From Tricholoma matsutake (Eukaryota; Basidiomycota; Agaricomycetes; Agaricales; Tricholomataceae), in contig AP026544.2 in assembly GCA_026075535.2 (NCBI GenBank), positions 9,424,001 through 9,488,000 on the forward strand: a stretch of 64,000 nucleotides of DNA. The letters are read 5' to 3'. The notes beneath the pieces are model-generated. The model was not told the DNA's origin and searched no databases. It worked only from the letters and a program-made list of their open reading frames with translations. Shown here piece after piece: positions 1-12,491 of this stretch. Position 1 is the first letter of the stretch. The number at the start of each line of letters is the position of its first letter. The translations under genes were made by a program, and so were the position numbers.

Positions 1-60
1 TTTGATAAATTGGGAAAGTATTATTAGCAGATGTCTGCACATGCGAGTCTGCTGTTGCAA

Positions 61-3000
61 GTATCTACTTCCATGTCTGAGTACCTACATGTCCACTGGC
101 ATGTATCTACTCAGGTACTCACTTGCACATCCAAGTTGTATGTCCAAGTACTTACTCAAGTACTTACTGGCACCTATTTGAGTACTGACTAGTACTTGCC
201 AGTGCATATCCAAGTACTTACTCAAGTATCTACTGGAACCTATTCAAGTTTGAGTACTTACTTGTATATCCAAGTACCTACTTGAATGTCCAGGTATCTA
301 CTCAGGTACTTACATTCATCCAAGTTGTATGTCCAAGTACTTACTCAAGTACCTACTTGCACCTATTTGAGTACTTACTTGCATATCCAAATACCTACTT
401 TATATCTACCTGCATGTTCAGGTATCTACTCAAGTACTCACTTGCATATCCAAGTACTTACTCAAGTACCTACTGTTATCATATCCAAGTACTTACTCAG
501 GTACCTAGTACTGGCACCTATTGGAGTACTCACCTACACATTCTGGTACTTACTCGAGTACCTACTGTTACCTATTTGAGTCCTTACTTGTATATCAAAG
601 TACCTACTTGATATATACTTGTGGGTGCAGGTATCTACTCAAGTACTTACTTGCACATCCAAGTACTTACTCAAGTACCTACTGTTACTATGTCCAAGTA
701 CTTACTCAAGTACTTACTACTTGCACCTATTGGAGTACTTACTTGCATATCCAAATACCTACTTTATATCTACCTGCATGTTTGAGGTATCTACTCAAGT
801 ACTTACTTGCACATCCAAGTACTTACTCACACAAGAGGCAGAGCAATATATTACCCTGGAGAAAATGTTGGGAATAATGGGAGAAAAAGACACTTTTTCA
901 CTGGGGAAAAATAAAAGGAACCATCAGTAAAAATATGTTATTTTCTCACACTTTGTTCTTTTGGTTGCTGCAGGAAAACAATTAATTTGTTTCCAGGAGA
1001 AAAAGTTGTGAACATTAGGGGGGAAAAGGTCATTTTCCCACATATTCCCACTTTTTCTGTGGAAAAATAACTAATCTGTTTCTAGGTGAAAAAATTGTGG
1101 AAGTCAGGAGAAAAAATGTTATTTTCACCAGACATAGAGAAAATGTGGAAAAAAAGATATATTTCCCCTCCATTTTCACCTGATTTTCTCCTGGGAATGG
1201 ATGAGTTATTTTTGCTGAGCAAGAGCAAAGAGAAAAGTGTGGGAAAAACAACATTTTTTTACTGATGGTTCCTTTTATTTTTTCCCTGTTATTTCCAACA
1301 TATTCTCCAGGGTAATATATTGCTCTGCCTCTTGTGTCAAGTACCTACTGTTACTATATCCAAGTACTTACTCAAGTACCTGCTGGTACATATTTGGGTA
1401 CTTATTTGTATATCCAAGTACCCACCAGTGGTTATTTGAGTATTTACTTGTATATCCAAGCAGTGCCTACTAGTATCTATTTGAGTACTTACTTGTATAT
1501 CCAAGTAGCTACTTGATATCTACTTGTGTGTCCAGGTATGTACTCAAGTACCACTTGCACATCCAAGTTGTACATCCAAGTACTTACTCAGGTACCTAGT
1601 ACTGGCACCTATTGGAGTACTTACCTGCACATCCTGGTACTTACTCAAGTACCTACTGTTACCTATTTGAGTCTTTACTTGTATAGTACCTACTTGATAT
1701 ATACTTGTGTGTCCAGGTATCTACTCAAGTACTTACTTGCACATCCAAGTTGTACATTCAAATACTTACTCAGGTACCTAGTACTGGCACCTTATCCAAG
1801 TACTTACTCAAGTACCTACTGGTACATATTTGGGTACTTACTTTCATGTTCAAGTTGTATGTCCAAGGACTTTCTAAAGTACCTATTAATTAGGTATCTG
1901 TATATCCAAGATAGTTACTTAAATAGATACTTTGTCATGGATGTAGGTACTAGTACTCAGATATGTACTCAGACATTCAAGTAAGTACTCAAGTAAATAC
2001 CTGGTCATGGAAGAAGGTACTAGTACTCAGATATGCAAGTAGGTCAAGATGGTACTCAAATAGGTACTTCAGGAAGTGCTTGGATGTACAACTTGGATGT
2101 GCAAGTAAGTACTTGAGTAGATACCTGGACCCACAAGTATATATCAAGTAGGTACTTTGATATACAAGTAAGGACTCAAATAGGTAACAGTAGGTACTTG
2201 AGTAAGTACCAGGATGTGCAGGTGAGTATGCCAATAGGTGCCAGTACTAGGTACCTGAGTAAGTACTTGAATGTACAACTTGGATGTGCAAGTAAGTACT
2301 TGAGTAGATACCTGGACACACAAGTATATATCAAGTAGCTACTTCAATATACAAGTAAGTACTCAAATAGATACTAGTAGGCACTGCTTGGATATACAAG
2401 TAAATACTCAAATAACCACTGGTGGGTACTTGGATATACAAATAAGTATTGATATACAAGTAAGGACTCAAATAGGTAACAGTAGGTACTTGAGTAAGTA
2501 CCAGGATGTGCAGGTAAGTACTCCAATAGGTGCCAGTACTAGGTACCTGAGTAAGTACTTGGATGTACAACTTGGATGTGCAAGTGGTACTTGAGTACAT
2601 ACCTGGACACACAAGTAGATATCAAGTAGCTACTTGGATATACAGGTAAGTACTCAAATAGATACTAAGTAGGCACTGCTTGGACATACAAGTAAATACT
2701 CAAATAACCACTGGTAGGTACTTGGATATACAAATAAGTGCTCAAATAGGTACCAGCAGGTACTTGAGTAAGTACTTGGATATGGTAACAGTAGGTACTT
2801 GAGTAAGTACTTGGATGTGCAAGTGAGTACTTGAGTAGATACCTGAACATGCAGGTAGATATAAAGTAGGTATTTGGATATGAAAGTAAGTACTCAAATA
2901 GGTGCAAGTAGGTACTTGAGTAAGTACTTGGACATACAACTTGGATGAATGTAAGTACCTGAGTAGATACCTGGACATTCAAGTAGGTACTTGGATATAC

Positions 3001-3170
3001 AAGTAAGTACTCAAACTTGAATAGGTTCCAGTAGATACTTGAGTCAGTACTCAAATAGGTGCCAGTAAGTACCTGAGTAAGTACTTGGACATACAACTTG
3101 GATGTGCAAGTGAGTACCTGAGTAGATACATGCCAGTGGACATGTAGGTACTCAGACATGGAAGTAGATA
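61..3170. repeat. GTACTT/AAGTAC minisatellite blocks in inverted orientation
   Basis: From 61 to 828 and 1338 to about 1960 the sequence is a degenerate array of 'caagtacttactcaagtacc'-like units. From about 1960 to 3170 the same units run in reverse complement. Frames in the array read as endless Ser-Thr-Tyr-Leu-rich peptides, an artefact of the repeat and not genes. A related 22-bp repeat is at 47110-47410. Confidence 0.85.
829..1337. repeat. Nested 509-bp foldback inside the left arm
   Basis: Positions 829-845 (ACACAAGAGGCAGAGCA) are the reverse complement of 1321-1337. Pairing continues inward through AATATATTACCCTGGAG and GGAAAAA-rich stretches towards a centre near 1085. It interrupts the GTACTT array and is missing from the opposite arm, so it inserted after the large palindrome formed. 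No coding capacity is evident and I could not fix a target duplication. Confidence 0.65.
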
Positions 3171-5739
3171 CTTGCAACAGCAGACTCGCATGTGCAGACA
3201 TCTGCTAATAATACTTTCCCAATTTATCAAATTTCTTCTTATGTACTTCTCATAGAGTAGTTTGACAGTATTGAATAAACAACACTTCAATACTTCCAAT
3301 ATTCCCTGGCTTTACTATGGTGAAGGTATGGGGTGCATGACTACTCTTTTTGTTTGTGTACTTCTATGATATTTCAAGCATACTGACACAGAGGTTTTCT
3401 AGATCTTTTCCATCATATTGCTAACATATCCCAAGCAAAGTATTGTGATATCATCTTGATAGTATTGTAGATAGTATCTTGGTAGTACTGAAGAAATCAC
3501 CTCAATACCACCAATTTACTGCCTTCTCAGTACTTGAAAAATATTTTGATCTTTCACTTCAATACTCCATTAGAAGTATCTTAATATTATTGTGATAGTA
3601 GGGAGGAAATGTTGTATTATTTTTCAGCCAAGACATTCAGAATACAGTTAAAATATGTACAAGTTACTAATGTGGAGGTATGGTGATCAACAATCAGCAT
3701 ACTTGCAACATACTTCTGGGCTAGTATCTTGACAGTATTAGGAATACTTCCAAGATACTTACATAATACCCTATCAGGGGTATTGTGCCCTGCACCCAGT
3801 GATCCAAGGAAGCTATTAGACATGGATGGGAAATGAGAGGACTAGATATGCACCCATTGCAATATGATAAACCTCTGATGAATCAGTAAGCAAATAATAC
3901 CTGTTCAAGGTCTTTTTCCCGAGGCCCAGAGATGCCTTGATAGTGGGGGAGAGAGAGCAGTCATTAGCCTGAGCAGAGAGATGGTCATTGATATAGTCCA
4001 TGGCAGGGATAATTGTGGCAAGATTGGGTGTTGTGCAAGAGAAGAATTGAGTCGCATCCTTCAAGACCTGTGCATGAGGTGATGATAAAGCAATCTGCAG
4101 AACAGTGATGCTCATGCACCTTGAGGACATCACACAACTGGCTGACTATGATCCACTCCCTTTCACTTAACTCATACACCCAAAGTTCATGGTGCCAGTC
4201 AGCTGTCAAGGTATCAATTGCTTGCCAGTACTCAAGGGCAAAACTGAGCATATCATAAGTTGAATTCCAACATGTTGTCACATCTCTGGGCAGTATTCAG
4301 TCTGACTTCTTGAGCTCCTTCAGCTGCTGTCACCATGCTGGAAGAAGTTTTGTTGATGAGTTGATAACTTTGAATGCCACCTTTCGAAGCTACCCAACAT
4401 TGTAAGCCTATGGTTATCAATCTGCTCATGGCACACCTTGACAAGAACTAGTTTCACAGGCCAAATCTCTTCATGTAATTCTGTCCATTTGGCAAGCGAC
4501 AACACAGCCATCTCATCCACCCACCCATTGGTATCGTTGTCATTTTCAATGGAGCCATTTGCCTTGCCATCAATTGTATACTGCTGTAGCAACTCAGCCA
4601 CTTGCTGTTCTTCAAGATTGATTTCCTTGGCAAGGTCTTGCAGTTCATGTTTGGCATAGTCCACAGGTTTGTCAGTGTCATTTTTCTGTACATCAAATTG
4701 CCTGATGATTAATTTTGGTCAGAGGTTCACAATATGCAGGAAGCACTGGGTGCGATTCACTTCAGAGAAGTCAGATAGGATTTTCATGAGTTGTTCTATC
4801 ATAACATTATTGCACAATGGATTGTCACAGGAGATGCTGAGGATATATAGCTGAAATGTAAGTCATTCTTCATTCAATAATGTTTCCCCAACCTTATCTG
4901 TTATTCCATATTGTTGTACGATCTTTGCAAAGCTTTTAGCCAAATTAAGTCTGGAGTGGGACTACAGGAGTCACATTGAGAATATTACTCAATCCCATTT
5001 CATGATATCATACCTCCACAACCTTGACAATATCTAATACTAGGCACAGTGGTACACCATCCCACTCAAGGTGAACAGTCACTGCAACAAAGGCCCTGTG
5101 ATTTGGCAAAGTCCATGCATCCATCATGAAGTTTAGTGCACTGTCATCTTCCTTTTTTTTGATCAGTTTTCAAATCTTGGGACAGATTCTCTTACTCAAA
5201 TGCAACAGTTTCGCAATCTGTTGCCGGGTCTTTGGAAAGACCATTTGAACATCACGCAAAACGGTGGATTGCAATGGTATGTAATATTCTGGGCATCCTG
5301 TTTTCATCAAGCTTTAGAAGCTATGATCCTTCACAATCTCAAATGGCTGAACACTTTCAGTGACCCATCGGATGATCTCCACTCTATTGTTTTTGAGGTT
5401 AAATAAACATGTAAGTGATGGCATGTACATTGCTTCAGTTTTGGTGTGCTGTGGGTGTGAGTATGAAACCTTCCCTTTCCAAACCCTCTCAAATATCACC
5501 ATAATTGATCCATCCTTTGACAGGGGTTTTACCACAGAGTCATGAGCCTCAGTTACATTCTTCATTCTATCTGCAGCCTCAGCAGCATCAGGACCCCAGC
5601 ACAACTTTGCATCTTTTTTGTCCAAGTAACAGCAAACTTTCTGTTTACAGCTCTTGGCTGTGCAAATGAATTCATGGAAGCGTTGACCATCTTCATAGTC
5701 AACATTTGGAATAGGGTTGAAGAAGGCATATTTAACCAT

Positions 5740-5917
5740 TGGTGGCATTGTGCTTGACTGGAGCAGCTGCAGACATGAGCAGAAATGCCCAAATGCAAGA
5801 GCCAAGCAATCTATAGGAATGGCTAAGCTCAGAACAAGTGTGTCTACGCTACGCAAACATGAACATGTGCTCACGTGACTATATAGGTCACATGACTGTA
5901 AGTGGCTGCTGTGCCCA
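5740..5917 (-). repeat. 3' terminal repeat of copy 1
   Basis: Aligns along its length with 7971-8146, mostly with transition differences. It is bordered outside by CCAT (5736-5739). Confidence 0.75.
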
Positions 5918-6065
5918 CCAACACAATGGCAATGCCCTTGTTGCCACTGGAACTCTAGATGAAAGAAAACAGAGAAAAATGACATGTAATGGTATGTGCA
6001 GTGAAAGGATGTCCAATGATAATATATGCAGTTAAGATGTGAAATAAAAAATAAAAGGCTCAACA

Positions 6066-7766
6066 TCATGATGGTGGTGTCCTTCCCAAAGCACAAAGAG
6101 CCTGACTCAAGCTCACAAGATGGGGGTCTTGATCCCAATCAAGTTTCAGAACTGGAGGGGCAGAAGCAGGACTTCCATGGGGAACAGTGATGATGGGCTT
6201 GCCTGGTGAATGATCAGATGCATCCGGCGTTGTTGGTGATGCAGGTGGAGTATACCACATGGATGGTGGTGAACTGACCTGTTTACAGGGTTTTTGGGGC
6301 GAGCTGGGTGGCTGGTGAGCATTTGGGGGCCATTCAGGTGTGTCTATGTATGTGTTCCATTGTTCCTGAGCTGTGGCTTGCATTCCAAAAGGGGCCAGAG
6401 CAGGGAATATGGCTGTCGTCAATGTACATGCCATTGATGATGTGGCAGGCCACATAGATGCGTGATGTGTCATTGTGGGCTCATGGGGCAAAACAGGGGA
6501 AGGGGGGTCAAGTAGGGAGGGACTGGGGGGTGCAGACAGACTCCTAGATCGTCACTGACAATGGGGGGGCTGCCAGAACTCATCCCTTGAGCAGCAGATG
6601 TGTTCTGGTGAACACGCCTGTGCTTGGTCACGTAATGGTGTTTGCTGGGTTGTAGGCTGTCTGTGTACATCGTCAAAGGCTTGATTGACAATCTGGGGTG
6701 TCAGTGGCTGTCTAGGCACAAGACGCAGCCCTACTCATTGTTTTATGGGTCATTTTGGCAATAGATCCCACTGTTGTTGGCAGTGACATGGCGGTTGCTA
6801 GGGCAGGCTCAGGACACAATGGGAGGGGCTGGGGATGAGGCTGGGGAGTTGTGGGTTGAGCTGGAAGTGAATGCTGTCAGATCTGAGCAGCATGTGTGTG
6901 GTTTGAAGCAGGGGGAGGGTTTGTGGTGGTGGTTAATGACAATGATGGGTTCTTCTAGGCATGGTAACAAACAGAAAGCTGGCCATCTCTTAGATATCTT
7001 GATCACAATTCAGATTTCATGCAGCTATTGTACATTTGCAGATTTCATCTGTTGCTCATGAACATTACCTAGGTTGGCTCAATTGCATTCATGATCTCTT
7101 CTTCAAACTATGTCTGGTTGGTGTTTCATGAAAGTAAATGGCATTATTCTACCCTCGATGAATTTGGCAAAGGCTACTGTCCTTTAAAATTCATTAGCAG
7201 CCTACCTGCAAGACTTATGGATGTGTTGGACATTTTATATCATACCAGCTTTCATATAGTGTAATAAAGTATGGTCAATGTAACTGCATTTTCCTGATGG
7301 GCGCTGATGAAGGCTGTGTGAACATCATCACCAGTGATGTGGCAGATAGTGGTGGTGATGGAGGGTTGGGAGCAGCATCATTGAGAGGTGCCATTTGCAT
7401 ATCAGCATCAGCAGAGGTGGTGGAGGTGGTCTGGGTGCTCGAGTCCACCCTTTCGCAAGCCGTCAGTGTGTCCTCACTCTCACATTTCATCTCCCATTTC
7501 TCTCATTCAGCTGACCTCCCTTCTTCTTCTCCTTCCTTCAGCCCTTTCTCGTGTCCCTCTCATCTCCCTTCCTCTAGGATGGATGCTCTCCATTTCTCCA
7601 GTGTTTGCATGATTGTGGCCTTCACCAAATCATATGCCTGCTCTTGACCTTGTGCCATGATGGCCTGGCTGGTGCTGCTGAACGCAGAGAACTTGAATTG
7701 CGAGTCTTCCTCTGCTGGCGCTGGTGTAGGTGGTGCAGTTTTTGCTGCTGATTTCTTCTTTCCCAT
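6066..7766 (-). pseudogene. Unknown protein of the LTR-bounded element, copy 1
   Basis: Function not recognised. On the minus strand the frame starts MGKKKSAAKTAPPTPAPAEE at 7766, after a 200-nt leader. A charged helical stretch follows (KWRASILEEGR, then EGHEKGLKEGEEEG), then a Ser/Thr/Pro-rich middle with stops and frameshifts. The C-terminal block ends KLDWDQDPHLVSLSQAL, then ALGRTPPS at 6066. Copy 2 has the same plan, with similar C-terminal residues before its stop. Position directly after a primer-binding-like site suggests a gag-like role, but I see no zinc knuckle or recognisable capsid fold. Confidence 0.5.
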
Positions 7767-7970
7767 GTTGGCTGAGGTATACTGAGTAGAGTACAGTAGC
7801 ACTGTCTAATGTAGACAGTTGGCAGAGTGAGGAGAAGACAGAAGACTGAGAAACAGTAGACTGAGAACAGTAGACCAGGAACAGCAGACAGAACTCAAGG
7901 ACCAAAAAGATGGAAACAGAGAGCAGTGTGAACTAAGCATGTAGAGTCGAATCAACCAGTTGTCACCAAA

Positions 7971-8146
7971 TGGAGGAATCGTGCCTGACCAGAGCAGCTG
8001 CAGACACAAGCAGAAATGCCCAAATGCAAGGGCCAAGCAATCTATAGGAATGGCTAAGCTCAGAACAAGCATGTCTATGCTACATGAACATGAACATGTG
8101 CTCACATGACCATATGGGTCATGTGACTGTATGTGGCTGCTGTGCA
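7971..8146 (-). repeat. 5' terminal repeat of copy 1
   Basis: Direct-repeat partner of 5740-5917. CCAT (8147-8150) follows outside and repeats the CCAT at 5736-5739. The leader inside begins TTTGGTGACAACTGG on the minus strand. Confidence 0.75.
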
Positions 8147-8850
8147 CCATGGCTACACCATCCTAACCATTATTTAGTATGTTGTTAATAGTTATACCAT
8201 CACTTTACTGAGTTTGACTTCAGGATCCTCCTCTGGATTCTCAATGTCTTCATCAATGTCAATATTGACAACTGTTGGCTGACTGATACTATTTTTGTCA
8301 CTGCTTTGTTCTGTGTGTGATGTGATGGATTCAGTTCAGGACATGGATAGTGTATGTCCAGTAAGAGTCTTCTTTTTCTTTGGTATGATGGGCTATAACC
8401 TTTGATGCTTTCTGCTTTAAGGCTGTTGCAATCTTTGATGGTTTTTTTTCCATTTCTGTTGACTTCTGGTGAAACTCCGCAACTGTACAGTTCTTGGTAA
8501 TAGTGGAGCTATCCAATATTGTATTGTTGTTTATATTACCCTGTATGGCAGGCTGGTCCATGGGTCCACAGGTCACTTGATGGGCACCCATACCCATACC
8601 TGTAACCCATATGGGTACATGAAACCCATGTGGATTCCTAACTGGTCCTGGATATCTTGAAGGATAGGCCAAGAAGAACAGGAAGGATATTGGTTGCCCA
8701 ATATGCAAGCATGCTGATTGTGAGAATGGTAACCTTATACATCACCATTAGTCTTTATGTTACAAAAATGTGCAATTCAGACTCATGAAAGCAGGGTTAC
8801 AACTGAGCCCTCCAGACTCCTTTCACCACTGACTACCCAGAGATGGCTCT

Positions 8851-9545
8851 GTGTCATCATCATTATCACTTCCTTCCAATATTTTATCATTCTCCAGATC
8901 CACAAATGGATTGTCTTCAACATGCTCTGGTATTAACTGTGCTATCATAGGTGCTCAGCTAGACTTTTCTTTTCAGTACTTGTTTGGAGATGCAGCAAAC
9001 ATCGTCATAAGGCCAAAAGTAAGTGGAGCTGAGGCTTGGTACTTTGTGATGAGTTTGTCAGGGTGGAGAATGTCACAGAGTTTGCTTATTTTGAGGGCCT
9101 TGATGTGAACTCAGAGGGTGGAATCCTTGATAATGTGATCAGTCTCTTCCAGGACAATTTTGTGTGCACATGGAGTAATCATGTCATAAAGATAGTTTTG
9201 TGAGCCATGCCACCACTTGTGCCAGAGTTCAAACAGTGCTGTAGGAGCAAAGTGAACACCACCCATTCCAGTTATGAAGTAGCCAATGAACCATGATGCA
9301 CAGTCCTTGACAGCCTTGATGTCAGTAGAAAACATAAAAACAAGCAATTGTTGGATAGTGACAGTGAGAAACATCATTAAGGAGACCAGGAGGTGCAGTT
9401 TTGTCTGAGTAGATGCCTTCTGCATGTTTGGAAGATGAGTTATCCAGAACTCTGGACCAAATTGGAGAGATGTCAAGGCCATAGCACCTGAGACAGATTT
9501 GACAGGTGGCAGTGCACATAAATTAGAGTTGTTCACAGTAGCCAC
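8851..9545 (-). pseudogene. Fragment resembling N-terminal part of DUF6589-type fungal proteins
   Basis: Minus-strand frames read ...GVHFAPTALFELWHKWW..., MITPCAHKIVLEETDHII and, after a stop, VHIKALKISKLCDILHPDKL followed by ASAPLTFGLMTMFAASPNKY and an acidic tail. The order 'W-H-x(n)-TPCAHE-like - ILHP - APFTW-like - F-AAPN' recalls the region before DUF6589 in repetitive agaricomycete proteins. That recognition is from memory and moderate. Stops and the missing DUF6589 core make it a fragment. No biochemical role is known for this region. Confidence 0.4.
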
Positions 9546-9749
9546 TTTCGGGTGGTTTTTGGCTCATTTTCAGTTTTCATTTCTCTTCCATTTAAAAAAA
9601 AATGAACTTCAGAATGAGTCAAAAACGAACAAAAAAATGATCATTTTTTTGAAAATGGAGCACACCCCTCCATTTTGCAAAGATGGTCATTTTCACTTGC
9701 ATTTTGTCATTCCATTTTTGTTGTTATTTCAAACTCAGCTCTGATGCTT
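9546..9749. other. Intergenic, nothing recognised
   Basis: AT-rich, with A- and T-runs. It begins near a GTTCACAGTAGCCA motif (about 9533) that recurs at 13367. I see no coding or structural feature. Confidence 0.4.
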
Positions 9750-12345
9750 ATGTGTGACTATTGCAACACCCACACACCTCTACCACCATCCACATCAACT
9801 CATGATGCCACCACTCCCTCCCTCCTTCCCTCGACTCTCTACTGCCAACACAACTCCATCACCACCCATTGTCACCATTCCCATCGCCATTACCAAGCCT
9901 GCACAAGCTGTGAGTGCCCACAATCAATGGCAATGTGAGCCCAAATGATGGCAACCCAATGTTTGGGCTCTAGGGTATACTTTTTTGTTCATTTCTTCTT
10001 TTCATAAGCTAACTAATTGTAATCTTTCATCTTTGGGATCTATACTACTGGTAATGACAGGTGCTGACATGGCACAACCCATGCCCATACCCACCCACAC
10101 TACCTCCTCCCCATCCAAATGGGATGTGAGGGGTCTCAGTTAGTCTCAGAAGATCAGGGAGGGGCTCTGGAAGACCCATGGAGGGGAACACCCATCAGGT
10201 AAGCAAAAACATCCCTGTCAGTGCCACATCACTGATACCCAATGCAAAACATTAACACAGCACCCAACAACAACCCAATGACCACACTGCCCATCCAAGC
10301 TTCACAAGCAACTGCTCATGGGTTGGATCACAGGTGGAATGATGGCAACACCCCTCAACAGCTGTGGGATCTACAGCCAACTGCCAGCACCATCAACACT
10401 GGCGACAGATGACACACTACCCCCAGCCTCACAAGCAACTGCTCATGGGGTGGATTGTGGGGGGGAATGACAATGAGGCATGAGCAGCAGCAGCAATGAG
10501 CAGAGGGGGAGGGAAGACAACAACAACAACTGATGACGATGATAAGTTGTCTCCTCGGCTCAAAGGCCAATTCACCATTTTGGCCACATTCTAATCACAT
10601 TGGATTACTCGCACGAGGTCCCAGAAGCAGTGCGACCACTCCCGACCAAGTCTACCAAGCGCGATATTGCGTCGAACGCAGTCGAGCATCGTATCGAATG
10701 CAATCGAGCATCATCGAACGCGATCGAACATTGTCAAACATTGTCAAACATCATCGCAAGCATCGTATCGAACGTGATTGAGCATCATCGAACATTATTG
10801 AACACGATCAAACATCGTTGAGCATCATCGAGCATCATCGATCGATATCGAGAGACTGCAAGCAACATCGGGCGCCGCATTTGTTATCTATATGGTGGAA
10901 TAACATGCGCCAGGAAGTATTCCAACTCATGCTCAAACTTGCTGATAGTAGGTCAGCCTCGTTCCAAGTCCCTATTGCACACAGAACCCACTGGATGCAT
11001 TATTGCGACACTTAGCACAGTTTATACACAAAGGACAGTCCCCTTTTAGTTCTATACCCTTTATTACTCTTTCATCATATGATATATATCTTTCTTGTTC
11101 AGATTCCAGTCTCCTTTTTGGCCTTGTGCCTTAACTCATATCTTTTGCCTCATGTTCTACACATGTTCTCTAGCCTTTTTAGGTACTTTCTTGATTTTAT
11201 ATAAAAAGATGTACTAGATACAAAGAAAAACAAGAAAGTCATCGTCTTCCTCCCAGATCACAGTGATTTGAGAGTACAGTTTAGTCTTATTCAGTCCGAA
11301 GTTTGGTGTTTTACGCTAAACTTCCTCAAAATTCCTCAAAATTCCTTGCATTACGCTATTTTTGCTCTCGCTTCCCTCGATTAGCCTTTTTGTCACTTCT
11401 ACTACCCGTCTAGTCCCCCGATCTTGCGTCCGAACATATCTGTGCACTCAAAGTTCCTCGAAACCTCTTCGAAAAATATTGCGACATCTTGAAAAGCATT
11501 GTGACATCTCAAAAATCATCACAAAGTCTCGAAAATCATCGCAACACCTCGAAAATCATCCTTTTAGCCTCGAACTGCTTCGACAAGCAGTTGTCATATG
11601 ACTATTTGATGGTCGGTCTGACAGGTGACGTCTAGAGGGCCTTGCATCCTTCCTCTGACTCGTGTTATACCATCTGAAGCCTTTTGTGGGTTTTGTTTGG
11701 GTTTCCGGGTTGAGAATCATCAACGAGGAGTGGGGGAGAGTTACAATGACAAACAATGACACACCACACTGCCCCAGGCTCGTGAGCAACTGCTCATGGG
11801 GTGGATTGCAGGTGGAACAACACCAACAATGCCTGATGATGACAATGATGCCCAATGGCACCCACCTCACACCTATGAGCAACCACTTGTAGGGTGGATC
11901 ATGGGTGCAGCTTGGCTAGAACACCAGGTGCACAGAGATGCCAGCACCTGCCTCCCACCACTGCAAGCCCTTGCTTGCAGGGCGGATTGGGTGCTAACAG
12001 CCCTCCACAACAATGAGCATCCAGCACCCCACTGTCAACACCAATGCCAATGCCACCAGCACCAGCACCAACACTGCCAATGCAGGACAGGACGACAACA
12101 AGGATGAGGGGGAGATGATGACACCCACAGCACCAGACCCCTCTGCTACAAGCAACTGCTCATAGGGAGGAAGGCTGGTGCATACAGGTGATGACAGGGA
12201 GAGACCCACACCCCCCCCCACCACTGTGAGCAACTACTCACAGGGTGGATATGGGTTGCTGACTCATGGTGCAATGCAACAGGAGCCACCAAGACATGGT
12301 AAGGTGGGCCATTGACAGGGCACCACCCACCGTCCTGTGTGTGGC
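9750..12345 (+). mobile_element. Hairpin-module DNA (TIRs not found), split by a solo LTR
   Basis: This stretch has the same building blocks as the TIR elements further right. A GCCCAAA...TTTGGGC hairpin (9939-9968) is followed by a GTATAC-T-rich segment with CTAACTAA (from 9975), an intron-like module whose 3' AG appears lost. At least six GAGCA-NN-TGCTC type palindromes lie at about 10302, 10432, 11780, 11872, 12150 and 12225. CTTTACACT ends were not found, so the limits are approximate. Confidence 0.45.
10540..11722 (+). mobile_element. Solo LTR (Ty3/Gypsy type) with ACGA target duplication
   Basis: Starts TGATAAGTTGTCTCC and ends GGTTGAGAATCATCA. Flanks 10536-10539 and 11723-11726 are both ACGA, a 4-bp target duplication. 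The interior is rich in TCGA/CATCGA words, then GTTTTGTTTGGGTTTC near the 3' end. Related LTRs are at 24798-25678 (-), 33080-34211, 36001-37011 and 37374-38492 (-). No internal retrotransposon sequence remains. Confidence 0.85.
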
Positions 12346-12491
12346 CATTTATTTTGTCTTCTTTTCTTTCATAGTTATTTTTGTCGTAGTACAAAGGAGC
12401 ATATAGCATAGTATAAAGGGATATATATATTTCCTACACACTATAAGTTTGAAGACTACAAGGAGATACTACCAATTTTAGTGACCAGCCT

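Larger units (their letters stand above)
1..3803. mobile_element. Giant foldback element with CACTG terminus (left end outside the window)
   Basis: The first 60 bases are the reverse complement of about 3172-3231, and the arms continue inward as GTACTT-type repeats, giving a palindrome over 3.2 kb long. Outside the right arm, 3233-3803 is AT-rich and ends in ...GCACCCAGTG. The same segment with the same end occurs at 47880-48539, where a matching inverted end (CACTGGGTGCA) lies at 47628. The element therefore probably has CACTG TIRs, with its left end just outside the window. CACTG ends suggest a CACTA-like class II origin, but I could not define a 3-bp target duplication. No transposase is visible inside, so it would be non-autonomous. 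The right end abuts the truncated hAT gene at 3813. Confidence 0.7.
5740..8146 (-). mobile_element. Small LTR-bounded single-gene element, copy 1 (TR-GAG-like layout)
   Basis: About 177-bp direct repeats (5740-5917 and 7971-8146; TG...CA ends) bound a 2.4-kb unit flanked on both sides by CCAT. On the minus strand a leader follows the 5' repeat with TTTGGTGACAACTGG, a plausible primer-binding site. One decayed ORF starting at 7766 comes next, then the 3' repeat. No protease, reverse transcriptase or integrase is visible. The layout matches non-autonomous terminal-repeat elements that carry a single gene. It sits inside the hAT transposase gene in the same orientation. Copy 2 is at 21674-24029. 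Confidence 0.7.
3813..8460 (-). pseudogene. hAT-family transposase, decayed and split by an insertion
   Basis: hAT transposases are RNase H-fold cut-and-paste enzymes acting on TIR DNA. On the minus strand the 5' part lies at about 8460-8151: a Lys-rich leader, an acidic stretch ending EVKLSK, then a GT...AG intron. The main part runs from 5739 down to 3813. It shows a BED-like region (FHEFICTAKSCKQKV), the first catalytic-Asp region (MMDAWTLPNHRAF), CFLHIVNL, and the C-terminal hAT region (WNSTYDML; FSCTTPNLATIIPAMD; LNRYYLLTDSSEVYHIAMG). Several stops and frameshifts are present. The 3' end is lost against the foldback at 3803. Removing 5740-8146 plus one CCAT copy restores frame (...SKDGVAMVKYAFF...). 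Family assignment is firm and the exact start uncertain. Confidence 0.85.

Noticed and set aside
282..3299. Many Ser/Thr/Tyr/Leu-rich frames
   Set aside because: All are translations of the GTACTT minisatellite, present on both strands and mirrored in the palindrome.
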